Source: Daphnia pulex (Eukaryota; Arthropoda; Branchiopoda; Diplostraca; Daphniidae). From it: DNA of 64,000 bases. A program made the translations under genes and the position numbers. Location: positions 3,725,001-3,789,000 of the forward strand of contig NC_060022.1 of NCBI RefSeq assembly GCF_021134715.1, given 5' to 3'. The notes beneath the pieces were generated by a model that saw only the letters and a list, made by a program, of their open reading frames with translations, was not told the DNA's origin and did no database searches. Positions 38,343-48,126 of this stretch are shown piece after piece; position 1 is the stretch's first letter, and every line of letters starts with the position of its first letter.

Positions 38343-40735
38343 ATGGCTTTTCTACATATATTTGCGTTGTCATTTCTCGTTTCATCATCTTGGGCTTCAG
38401 GAAAACAAATCCAGCAACCCAATTTGATATTCATTCTAGCAGATGATTTTGTAATAACAATTCAGTAATATACTATTTGTTTCCATTGGTATAAAATGTA
38501 AAGAAAAATTCCTTTACTTCATCACTTGATATTAAATTTGAATTTATTTCTGTAAAAAAACAGGGGTGGAATGATGTCAGTTTTCATGGTTCCAAACAAA
38601 TTCCAACACCCAATTTAGATGCCTTGGCCTTCTCAGGTCAGTAATAACAATATAAACATTAATCATTAGAAATACTGAATAACTTTTCCTTCATATCAGG
38701 ATTAATTTTACAGAACTACTATGTAACTCCATTATGTACTCCATCTAGAAGTGCTCTGATGACTGGGAAGCATCCTATCCATACAGGTTCTAATCAACAC
38801 TTTGTATTGTCTGGCTTCTTCCACAACATTTAGCCTATAAGAGATGTTCATTTACAGGAATGCAACATGATGTGCTCTACGGATATTCCAGATATGGTAA
38901 GTTTTTATTCTCCATTTCAAATTAATATTGCAACTGCTTGTGTATTTCCTAATTTGTTGTTTAAGGGTTACCTCTGTCGGAAATCACTCTTCCTGAATAT
39001 TTGAAGGATCTGGGTTACAAGAACCACATTGTAGGTAAATGGCATTTAGGCCACTACAAAAGTGTGTACACACCACTTTATAGAGGATTTGACTCCCATT
39101 ACGGATACTGGACCGGGCATCAAGATTATTATGATCACACGGCTGTCGAATGGGTACAAATAGCGCACGAACGTCTAGTATGAAATATCATTATTACTGC
39201 AATAATTGCTAAGTTTCTTTCATTGCTAAACAATCCAGAATGCTTGGGGCTACGATATGAGGCGAAATCATTCCGTCGATTGGTCCGCCTATGGAAAGTA
39301 CACGACAACACTTTTGACGGATGAAGCCTGTGACGTAATTACCAAACACGATGTCTCCAGTCCTCTGTTTCTTTACGTGGCCCATCTTGCCGTTCATTCA
39401 GCCAATCCATATTCGCCATTACAAGCGCCCGAAGAAACCGTTGAAATGTTTTCCAATATTGAGGATCTCCAACGAAAAAGATACGCAGGTAGATTTGTTG
39501 AACTTCCGTAAAACTTTCAAGTTAATATCTCTTTTTCTTTACGCTTGAAACAGCTATGGTCCACGAGCTAGACGTTTCAGTTGGCAAAATAGTGAAATCT
39601 CTTGGCGATAATAACATGTTAGAAAACACGGTCATCGTCTTCAGCACAGACAATGGAGGACCTGCCGCAGGGTTCAATCAAAACGCCGCTTCCAACTGGC
39701 CTTTAAAAGGGGTAGCGTGTTTTACATTCTATCGTAGCAGCATTATTTGCACTTACTTGTTATTTCTTTTTCGTTTTTAAGGTTAAAAATACTCCTTGGG
39801 AAGGAGGTGTGCGAGCTGCTGGCTTAATATGGTCACCTTTGATTCCAAAGAGCCGACGAGGTCAAGTGATGTCTAATCTGATGGACATTTCCGATTGGCT
39901 ACCAACACTGTTTGAAGCCGCTGGTCAGTCTCGAAGATGTACTCGACAGTTCGCCAGATTAATTACATTCTCTTTTTTTATTTTTCAATTCAGGCGGCGA
40001 TGTTGCGACTCTTAAAGGACTGGATGGTGTTAGCCATTGGAATACTGTCCTCTACGATAAGCCATCTGCGCGTAATCACGTTCTCCACAACATTGATGAT
40101 CAGCTGGGATATGCCGCCATTCGCAAAGAAAAGTGGAAGCTAGTCAAAGGTAACCGTTATACTCTACAAGCCAGCGGTTTTCAATACGGAGGGAAAACGT
40201 GTAAATTTGTTTGTCTTACAAGGAACTACATATGAAGGATCGTGGGATGGCTGGTATGGGCCATCTGGACGTACAAACGAAAGCTCTACGAATTTCATCA
40301 ATAGCGTCGACGACGTCAGTCTAATCTACAAAAATGCGGTAAATCTATTCTTGATTCTTTTCCTGCATTCATTTCATCAATTACCATCAACAGGTACTTG
40401 ATAGTGATGCTGCTCAGTATATTGCAATGCTGGGAATGTCTGGAACCCAAAACCTTTATCAGCAACTCATCAACGCAGAAATCACTTGTGGCGAGCGACC
40501 AGTCGATGCACATCCTTGTTTGCCTTTGGATGCCCCCTGCCTCTTTGATATCGAACAAGATCCATGCGAGTACAATAATTTGGCTGAAAAAATGCCTCAC
40601 ATCACCGAGGACTTGCTCAGTTTACTGAGCTGGTACAATTCAACAGCAGTGGCTCCCCTCAACACTTCTCCAGATCCCATGTCTAATCCCAAATATTGGA
40701 ACTACACATACACAAACTGGGCTGATTTTGTGTAA
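38343..40735 (+). CDS. arylsulfatase B-type lysosomal sulfatase
   Basis: Arylsulfatase B removes sulfate from N-acetylgalactosamine 4-sulfate units of glycosaminoglycans in lysosomes. Eleven exons: 38343-38450, 38564-38636, 38700-38786, 38858-38896, 38966-39153, 39239-39488, 39554-39711, 39782-39923, 39994-40149, 40223-40338, 40394-40735, giving 552 residues (human ARSB 533). Residues 1-20 are a signal peptide. The metal-binding ILADD is at 31-35. The sulfatase signature is [13 protein letters not shown], with Cys73 as the residue converted to formylglycine. The second signature is GKWHLGH (Lys127, His129), and the metal-binding Asp281-Asn282 lies in STDNGG. All key residues are present, so activity is expected. 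Arthropods often have several arylsulfatase B/I/J paralogs, and the exact orthology is not settled here. Confidence 0.93.
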
Positions 40736-40841
40736 ACTCGGGTAATATGGTTACTATCTTCTGTAAATTGGCTCGAAAAATTACATTGCGGCACATTACC
40801 TTAAATGATTGAATGAATATCGAAATAGCACATTGTTTCTG

Positions 40842-40847
40842 TTTATT
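40842..40847 (-). terminator. polyadenylation signal AATAAA
   Basis: Lies 52 bp downstream of the stop codon of the minus-strand small secreted gene. It overlaps the 3' UTR of the convergent sulfatase gene. Confidence 0.55.
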
Positions 40848-40858
40848 TAAAAATCTTC

Positions 40859-40864
40859 AATAAA
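40859..40864 (+). terminator. polyadenylation signal AATAAA for the sulfatase gene
   Basis: Lies 123 bp after the sulfatase stop codon. Confidence 0.6.
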
Positions 40865-40898
40865 ACATAGACTCTGCATTTCATGTTACAAATATAAG

Positions 40899-41285
40899 CT
40901 ATCCACGGATTCCGCCAAAGTTACCGCGTTCTCCGTAACCGCCATATGGGCCACTGTACCCACCATACCTGATTCGTTGTTGGCTATCCGTTCGAATCTT
41001 TACGGTAACTTCACTGGCATGCAGATCGACATTGGGATCGTCTACTTGACCGTCTGTGGGAATGTCAGTTGATTCTCTCCCATTGCGCAACAACGGGCTG
41101 TCATTTTCACTATTTTGGTCATCAACAGCTGCGGCGACAAGAGCCACCAGACATACTAACACCAACTGTTAGTCAGCAAATCGTCGCAGCAACAGCGAGG
41201 TTAAACAACAAGTAAAATGTGTCATATTCTCAAGTTATAAGTGCAAGCAAAATATTGTTAATTACGATTTTACCGTGTTTTTCAT
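40899..41285 (-). CDS. small secreted protein with split signal peptide and Gly/Tyr-rich C-terminus
   Basis: Exon 1 (41285-41274) encodes only MKNT. Exon 2 (41165-40899) continues with the hydrophobic LVLVCLVALVAAAV and then an acidic mature part. The tail is rich in Gly and Tyr (GGYSGPYGGYGERG) and ends in Gly. Total is 92 residues. The layout, a TATA box, a four-codon first exon, a phase-0 intron and then the rest of the signal peptide, is shared with the genes at 43,612 and 45,268 and is common among arthropod cuticle and other secreted proteins. The function is unknown. A cuticle or matrix peptide is a reasonable guess from the Gly/Tyr tail. No conserved domain was recognised. Confidence 0.75.
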
Positions 41286-41373
41286 AGTTTCTAAATTGTT
41301 GCTGGGCTCTAGCTGGGTACGAATCGAGCTCGGAATTGAAAAAAACTAATGTTTATCGATCGAAATTTTGTCG

Positions 41374-41381
41374 CTTATATA
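41374..41381 (-). promoter_or_regulatory. TATA box of the minus-strand small secreted gene
   Basis: TATATAAG lies 89 bp upstream of the ATG at 41285, a spacing that leaves a short 5' UTR of about 60 bp. Confidence 0.65.
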
Positions 41382-41759
41382 CTGACTCTTTCTTTAATTT
41401 TATTATTATCAAAAAATCCCCGGAAACAAAAGCGAAAAAAAGAAATTTAGAAACAAAAGTCTCATAAAAAAGTTTCACTACTTAGAATCGCCCTAATTTG
41501 TAACGTTGTGCGTATGATTAGAAATCAGAATATAGGGCTACTCATTGTTTAACTGAAAAATAATTATCAATGTCAGGTTATCTCAGATATGTTGTTCAAG
41601 AAGGCCATGCAAAGCTGTCCTTTTCAACGGGTGTTTCCGGGATGTGTTTAATTTGCCGTTAACTTCACTGAACCAATGAAATTTTCTCAAGGTCTTGCCA
41701 ATGTCTTCAAGTTTTAAATAAACGCAGAATAGCAGAACTTCAACAAAAGTCAAAGTAAG

Positions 41760-41767
41760 TATAAAAG
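41760..41767 (+). promoter_or_regulatory. TATA box of a doubtful secreted-protein gene
   Basis: TATAAAAG is followed about 30 bp downstream by an initiator-like ATCAGTT at about 41791, as in the neighbouring small secreted genes. Confidence 0.55.
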
Positions 41768-41825
41768 GTACACCGACAGCTTTGCTTGTATCAGTTTAAC
41801 GACAAACGCGCAAAGCGTATGTATT

Positions 41826-42526
41826 GGTAATGCTCTGGTAAGTAATATTAACTCGCATTCTTTTTTTTTTTATATTCGACTAACTCCGTGTTCTAGATTC
41901 TTCACTTTTTGCTGATTTCATATTTGGCTTACTTTTCATGCGATATTGGAATAGTGAATGGTGCTAGTTATACCGTCGTCAGCTGTTTCGGCTGTTCTTT
42001 TTTTTAAAAATTCAACAGAAAGTTTAAAAATGCCGCCCATTTGAAGAAATTGAACATAGATGAATTTTACCATGTTTCCCATCCATGCTAAATATCTTAA
42101 ATATTTTTGCGAGAATTCCACGTCCGTCAAACCACCAGTAGACGGACCCGGATCTGATGTTTCCGAACAATTTTTCAGACTACCGAAAAACAGTATGGCT
42201 ATCGCAGCTGCCACTCTTTCGGAAAAGTTCTCTCTCGCAAAGAATTAAAATTCTGGCCAAAGCATCGAGCGATCAACATCAAACCGACAGACAACAATCC
42301 ATGGCGGATATTTCCAACCGATGACTATACAGATAAGCTCATTTGGACTGGCTCGGACACAGCGGTGGTTACCAATTTTCACGATTTTACCTTTTACGGT
42401 CATCACGGATCCGCTTCCGATTACGTCAGAAATCTTTATTCTCGCGAGTTACGACACATGCGTTATTCTACCACAACTCCTGTTTCAAAGATAGTAAAAA
42501 AAAACTCGACATGGGTAGCTTTTTAA
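41826..42526 (+). pseudogene. possible decayed or mis-assembled small secreted-protein gene
   Basis: After the TATA box a short ATGCTCTG segment ends in a strong GTAAGT donor. A matching acceptor (TTCTAG, 41896) begins an exon that reads ILHFLLISYLAYFSC, a signal-peptide core. Joining the two gives a stop (TGA) at the junction; one extra base would restore the frame. A later acceptor at 42178 opens an uninterrupted 115-codon frame to TAA at 42524-42526, aromatic- and His-rich (for example HDFTFYGHHG) and coding-like. The connection between the second and third exons is unclear. It could be a broken gene, an indel in the sequence, or a gene with an exon I have not placed. Confidence 0.45.
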
Positions 42527-43521
42527 AAAATAGCAGTCGCTGTTTTGTGTTATGCACCATTTTAATTGGCATTACAATTCGCATACAGTTTCGTATTTAT
42601 ACCAAAAATGCGTCAGACAATTTCACAATTGTTTTTCTGACTCACGTTAGATAAATAACTTAGATTTCGTTCACATGAGTTGAAAATGAAAAGCATTTAC
42701 CTTGTATCAATTGTTTTTTGTTAAAATAACGAAAAACAAACTGTGTCACACAAAAACAAAAGGAGCAATAACTGAATTCGGTGTCGAGCTCAGTTAATTT
42801 TAGTCTTCGTGCGATTTTTTCCACCGTCGTCCTTTGGTTAGTTGCGCGCAATTAAATCAGCACGATTCAGCAGTTAGCTAGAACACTAACGATCGTTTCC
42901 TATTTTACTCACGCCACTGCTAATAACCTTCCTCAGGAACCGGAAAGTTCCGCTGTTGCCCGTCCTTTCTAAACAAGGACGCGTGTTCTAATGATCTGAA
43001 TTTTTTCGTCTTTGGGCGGCAACGAAACAAGTTCTCGTTGAAACTGTTAGAATGCCGTATCTGGAGCAAATTTCATAAACGTTTTTTCCAGTCTGGAAAG
43101 TCTAATTACAGCATCAGAAACTAAAGGTAAAATGATTCAGTCATTCCAAAATACCCATTGACTTAATAACTGCATTCCGAGAAACTGATAAAGGTATGAT
43201 ATCTCAAATTCGTGGTAAGCAAATCAAGAAATAAATTCTTAAAATTAACTTTTAAGCAATTTGCTATTAAAATGTAATAGAAGGAAAAAAAAATTCAAAT
43301 TACTCTCCTTAAAAGAGACTAACAAGGGCGCACCTTTCACTCAACATTTGGAACAAAATTCGAGGAGAGGGCGAACAATTTCCTGTTTGGCAACTGACGG
43401 CCTTTTGTCTAGAAACTATGTTTCCAGTGGATAACGTCAAGGACGTTCAATGTGTGTTATTACACGCTGAGTTGGGCCATGGTAAAAAAAAGGGCAGCAG
43501 AATACCTTGAATCCAGACGGC
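42527..43521. other. intergenic, nothing recognised
   Basis: About 1 kb between the doubtful gene and the TATA box of the proline-rich secreted gene. Only short open frames occur, without splice or family support. Confidence 0.5.
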
Positions 43522-43529
43522 TATAAAAG
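43522..43529 (+). promoter_or_regulatory. TATA box of the proline-rich secreted gene
   Basis: TATAAAAG lies 90 bp upstream of the start codon at 43612. Confidence 0.7.
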
Positions 43530-43611
43530 ATGTAAGAAAATATCCAACACGCAACAGTCTTTGATCATAGAAACCTTCTGCAAGTACCGTAACAAACACA
43601 GCACCAAAAGA

Positions 43612-44292
43612 ATGAAATTGGTGGTAAGGATTTTCTTTGCGTCTCTATTGCTGTTTACCAACTCATCGCTAAAATTCAAAAATCATTTGAATAATACATT
43701 TCTATTTGTATTTGGGCAGATTATACTTACCTGTTTGGTGGCGTTGAGCAGACAACAGCAGCCGTTTCCAGGTTTTGGAAATACTTTTGGAAACTTGGGA
43801 AACGCGTTCGGAAACGCCTTCAATGCCATATTCACAAATTCGGCTAATCAGCTAACCAATTCAGTTAGACCACTCGGTTCACCTGGAAATAACGCAGCGG
43901 GTTTCGGACCTAATGTCCAGCAACGGCCTCCTGCCAACGGTTTCAACTCGCCGGGATTTTTCGCTGCTGTGAGACCTATACCCGGGCCTACTAATAGACC
44001 CGTAACCATTGCCCCAGTTGTCCGGCCTACCGGTGTTCCGGTTGCTCCTGTTGTCCGGCCTACCGGTGTTCCGGTTACTCCTGTTGTCCGGCCTACTGGT
44101 TCCCCAATCGTTCCTGTGAACCGGCCTACCGGTTCTGCTGTTACCGGTAGGAAACGGCGAACGGTCGTAGAGAAAGTCGTTGATACCCCGGCAGCTTATA
44201 CTGCTGATAATGATACTCCAAAGCCAATTACTACTACCGAAGCGCCCTCTAGCTATTGGCCAGTCCCTGGTGCAGGCTGGTTCTACGGTTAG
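43612..44292 (+). CDS. secreted proline-rich repeat protein with a dibasic cleavage motif
   Basis: Exon 1 (43612-43623) encodes MKLV. Exon 2 (43720-44292) adds IILTCLVALS to complete a signal peptide, giving 194 residues in all. The first part is rich in Gly, Asn and Phe (GFGNTFGNLGNAFGN). The middle carries four 11-residue repeats of the type PVVRPTGVPVA (about 44,010-44,142), followed by GRKRR, a good furin-type site. The C-terminus is aromatic (GAGWFYG) and ends in Gly. No known domain was recognised. A cuticle or matrix protein, or a precursor cut at the basic site, are both possible. The start was chosen because the TATA spacing and the phase-0 intron match the genes at 41,285 and 45,268. 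Confidence 0.8.
   Translation: MKLVVRIFFASLLLFTNSSLKFKNHLNNTFLFVFGQIILTCLVALSRQQQPFPGFGNTFGNLGNAFGNAFNAIFTNSANQLTNSVRPLGSPGNNAAGFGPNVQQRPPANGFNSPGFFAAVRPIPGPTNRPVTIAPVVRPTGVPVAPVVRPTGVPVTPVVRPTGSPIVPVNRPTGSAVTGRKRRTVVEKVVDTPAAYTADNDTPKPITTTEAPSSYWPVPGAGWFYG
44010..44142 (+). repeat. tandem 33-bp coding repeat, about four units
   Basis: Each unit encodes an 11-residue module with the core RPTG. The first three units are nearly identical in DNA, which suggests recent expansion. The fourth is diverged. Confidence 0.85.
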
Positions 44293-45176
44293 AAACCAAT
44301 CATTTTTTTTTATCAACGCATTTTTTAAAATGTCGTTTTCTGTATATTCCAAGATGTATTTTTATGTGTGTCGTTATAGTATACATTTATTTTTATCAAT
44401 ATGCTTACGATTTTCTGCTTTTCTTTCCTTGGGAATTGAGACGAAGTTTTCCCGGAAATCGAACTATAGAACGTGATGATGTGTAATTAGCAGGGTGTGA
44501 ACATCACAGCTTCAACTTTGTTTATTAATATTTGAAAGTCAGTCTATTGTAAAAAAAAAAGTCAGCGGACTCTGCGACCCATGACGGTCGAACGAACTTC
44601 GACGTACAGTATGCCCATCACAAAAATGGTTATGACTGGCTTACATAATTATTTCGTTCCTCTTTGTCTATTTGGCATTTGCTACTTTCACTGACAGTTC
44701 TAAGTTGCAGCCTTTTTATGGTGGTACGTATACGAAATACAAATTTTAAAATGAGTCCTGATTATATACGATTATATACAACCTTATCAATCACAACTGC
44801 GCTATCATTGGACGATGCATTATAGAACGTCACTTCCGCATATAGGACACACAAACAAATTCTAAGAAAGATTATAGAAAAGGGTATTTTGGGAAGTTAC
44901 GCTGGAATGTTCAAAAGTTCATTCTTAAACAACACAACGCGCGATTACGCAGCATATATCCTTAATGACTTTTGTATATATTACTTTGTGTGTATAAATA
45001 GTAGAAGATGATCATGAATTCAAGATGAGGCTCATCAAACCAGGACATGCAAGTGATGCAACTCACATTGACAAAAGCCGCCATGTCACTATGAGATGCA
45101 ATATTTCATTAGAATGCATACATTATTGTTGATGTAAGTTTGCCAGTTTCCCCATTCGTAAGAATCCGAGCTGGGC
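44293..45176. other. intergenic, nothing recognised
   Basis: Holds the 3' UTR of the proline-rich gene and the upstream region of the next small secreted gene. No coding exon seen. Confidence 0.5.
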
Positions 45177-45185
45177 TATATAAAG
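45177..45185 (+). promoter_or_regulatory. TATA box of the 91-residue secreted gene
   Basis: TATATAAAG lies 91 bp upstream of the start codon at 45268. Confidence 0.7.
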
Positions 45186-45267
45186 ACGAGTATCCACATG
45201 ACTAGGAATCAGCACTTTCTTAATCAACAGAAAAGCAATCGGACCACAAAACAGAAAACAACTCGCC

Positions 45268-45641
45268 ATGAAAGCAGCGGTAGGTTTTCATCCATCTTAA
45301 TTTCTCTATGTCAATTGAATATTTACTCCTATTCGAGAAATAAAAAATATTGTCGATTACTCGATTGTATCCGACAGGTAGTGTTAACAATTCTATTAGC
45401 GACTTTTATTGCCGCAATAGTTTCCGAAGAACAGCTGGAAGACAATGAATTGTCTGAGGACTTAATACCAGATCTTTTCACCGAAGGACAACGCTTGAGA
45501 TTTTACCGTTTCCGTACCGTCCAATTGGTGCGCAATAAAGAAACTGTCCAAGCCAAACCAGCGAGTGGTTTTTCTGGCTATCGGCCTGGATACGGAGCTT
45601 TCCGCGGACGCCGTTCTGTCAGTCAAACAGAGAATTTATAG
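45268..45641 (+). CDS. small secreted protein with split signal peptide and GRR motif
   Basis: Exon 1 (45268-45279) encodes MKAA. Exon 2 (45378-45641) continues VVLTILLATFIAAIVS, then an acidic stretch (EEQLEDNELSEDL), a basic and aromatic segment (RLRFYRFRTVQLVR) and a Gly/Tyr-rich SGYRPGYGAFRG ending at Arg-Arg before a short tail. Total is 91 residues. The acidic pro-part followed by a basic core and an RGRR site resembles a processed precursor, but no peptide family was recognised. Promoter layout and intron position match its two neighbours. Confidence 0.78.
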
Positions 45642-45793
45642 TCTATCGGGACATCGGCATTTGAATATTTGTTCTTTGATTTAATTGAATTTTGACATAA
45701 CCAAGAAATGGTTGGGTCCATCTGAATATACTGAACTATGCCTTTTACATCGAATATTCTCAAAATCATGTAATATTTTGCTGTACATTTGAA

Positions 45794-45799
45794 AATAAA
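45794..45799 (+). terminator. polyadenylation signal AATAAA
   Basis: Lies about 150 bp after the stop codon of the 91-residue secreted gene and just before repeat copy D. Confidence 0.6.
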
Positions 45800-45854
45800 T
45801 ATTTTACTCGAAAATTGATAACGAGGAGGTGCCGGTGTAGCGACAGGTTCCGTT

Positions 45855-46590
45855 TTAATCGCTTTAATTGTTTAAAGTTCAAATATCTTCGAATTTGATG
45901 TTTACCCACAGAAAAAGTTGTGAGGTACAGAAAACAAAAACAGGCCTGATCTGCAGTTGTTCGACAAATGAGATTTTTCGTGAACCCTTACTGAGAAAAA
46001 TAAAAAACGGCAAGAGAAAACAGTTCCAGTCAACCGCCTAGCTCAGGAATAAACGTACTCCGTGACTACGTAACGATTTATAATCAACGCCACCCCAAAA
46101 TGTCAAAAAGGAAAAATAGAGATAAATATTTTCCTACCTTTATACCTGGGAAATACAGCCAGGCATCCACAGTTGCTCCATGCATCCGCTGAAGAGTTAA
46201 ATGGCTGCTGATGACAGGTTAACACCTGTACAAGAAAAACTTGCATATTGTGTGGTTATGATGGCTGGCTCTAGCCTGAAATCTGCAAAACAGAAAAAGG
46301 TTAATACATAGAACAAACATGTCATCGATAGGGTAATTACATCATAAATGCTATAGTCAGAAACTGACATTTCACAAATTTAGAACAGGTGTAACTCTTC
46401 ACAGCTCCCACAATCATTCTATTTGTATTCTTAGTTTTATTTACCCGCTAAACAGCATGGAATATGAAGGTTATCACAAACAAATAAATCTATAACAATG
46501 TAAATCTTGACCTTTGTCTCTGACTTTTTCGAAATATTTTAAACTGAACGAAAACACTAAGCAGACGACACTTTCTAAGCAACTACCCAG
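45855..46590 (-). repeat. dispersed repeat copy D, internally deleted
   Basis: Both ends match copies A-C, but the middle is missing. The part of the second exon that codes for the cysteine-rich core, the intron before it and part of the first exon have been removed. The junction is near 46,200, where sequence from the end of the second exon runs straight into the first-exon sequence. The minus-strand ATG with MQVFLV is still present near 46,240. The copy cannot encode the core. Confidence 0.8.
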
Positions 46591-47052
46591 GGCTGCCACT
46601 TTTTGAGAAGGGGAAAAAAATTAATTAAATAAACCCTAAATACCCTAATCCTAAGAGACAATGAGAAGAAAAACTAAGGGTCTGTAACTCTTTTATCTCT
46701 TTGGTCTGTACTAAAAAAAAAAAAAAAAAGGCTAGATACGTAGATTTCTTCGTTGATCCTCATCGTTCCCAGGTAAATCGATACTCGATAGTCATGTCTT
46801 TTTTCTCTGGAAGTGTTCCCGACCTTGACACTTCGTGAGAGGCGCCACAGTGGGTGTGTGGGATATGGGAAATAGGCGGGTGAAAAATTTCTTGGTATTT
46901 GTATATGGTGAATGCGACGAAGTCCCTATCGGAAAACTAGAAGAGAAGAAGACATACATTAAAAAATTAGGTTTATGAAATGATATATACATGGAGTGAG
47001 ATGAAAAGTATGTGCATGAAGTCATATGTTATGTTAAAAATGTAAAAATGTA
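46591..47052. other. intergenic, probable AIRIM 3' UTR
   Basis: Contains an A-run near 46,712-46,729 and a 77-codon minus-strand frame (46792-47025) without coding support. Confidence 0.45.
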
Positions 47053-47767
47053 TTATTTTTCAAGAAGAAAAATGGACATTTTTGCCATTATAGCATCAAC
47101 TGTAGAAAAATTGGTCTTGGGATCTAACATATTCTGCAAGTTGGTCACAGATTGGGACGAATAATTAAAAATCTCCAACAAATGCTTTGCATTGATCAGT
47201 CTATAACCACAAAACAAGAAAATAATAGTAAGTTGAATGCAGCAAAATTCAATCGTTACTCAAGATAGTTTGTACCTGTTGGCATAGCACATGTTGATCT
47301 CATCCATCCACTCTATCATCAAACTGACTGGAGGATAAAGAGAAGTTCCTTCATAGAATGTTGTGTCAGCTTGAATTTTATCAAAGTCTTCCACATAAAG
47401 TTTATATGTAACTTCACAAATATTTTTTATTCGTTGATTTTCCTGGTTGAGCTCTTCTCTAATGCATCAGAAATTGTTAATTTGAATCACAATAAAAACG
47501 TTGCAATTTTTCTTACAGCAAAAGTACCATAGTAATCATCTCTTCTTCCATTAAGGCCCTGATGATTTGTTCCAGTCTGCCGTTTAAATCGGGAAATTTT
47601 CTCGAAAGCTCGCATGGTTCCGTTTTCAGTACACACTCTAGCTGATCACTTAATCCTGACATGACCTTAAGTGACGATTCAAACCCTTGTAGAATTTCGT
47701 TCCATTTAAGTCTATGTATTTCAATTGAAGAGTAAGTCTTCAACAAACTAGTTCTGAGGACATCCAT
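47053..47767 (-). CDS. AIRIM: AIRIM (C1orf109) homolog, ribosome maturation factor
   Basis: In vertebrates AIRIM/C1orf109 is part of the complex of AFG2A, AFG2B and CINP (55LCC) that acts in late 60S ribosome maturation and replisome turnover. Three exons, 47767-47517, 47458-47276 and 47200-47053, give 193 residues (human about 203). Three blocks match the family: FPDLNGRLEQI, then YPPVSLMIEWMDEINMCYANRL, and a C-terminal MAKMSIFLLEK. The protein is mostly helical, with no signal peptide. The assignment rests on these three conserved blocks in the right order and spacing, so orthology is likely but not formally tested. Its start faces that of TIMMDC1. Confidence 0.8.
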
Positions 47768-48126
47768 GTTCAGTTTATGAAAAAAATAACTTTTTTATTA
47801 AAATGCTTTCTGCGATGACATTTGGATATGGTGTTTTGAAAACATTCAGGTCTTCTGCTGAAATGTTGAAGGGGTTGCCAATGATTTAGCTGTAAAAAAT
47901 GTTATTTATAGTTTGTTATTGTTCCATAATTTTGTGTGAAGATCGCTACGAAATTTTTTATTTGGCTGACTTTTCCGAAATATAAAATGTTTATTTTTTA
48001 TAATCAGATAATCGTGCGCTCTGCATTGCACCGGTGGAATCAGATGGAATCACGAATCAAAACACCATGATAAGTTGATAACCGTCTGCTAGAAAAGCAT
48101 TTGTTAAACACAAATTATTTTAAAAA
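47768..48126. promoter_or_regulatory. bidirectional promoter region of AIRIM and TIMMDC1
   Basis: The start codons are divergent and 359 bp apart. The region has no evident TATA box, as is usual for housekeeping genes. Confidence 0.5.

Noticed and set aside
41936..42248. Open frames of 92 codons (minus) and 62 codons (plus) with ATG starts
   Set aside because: They overlap the more coding-like 115-codon exon in another frame and have no splice support.
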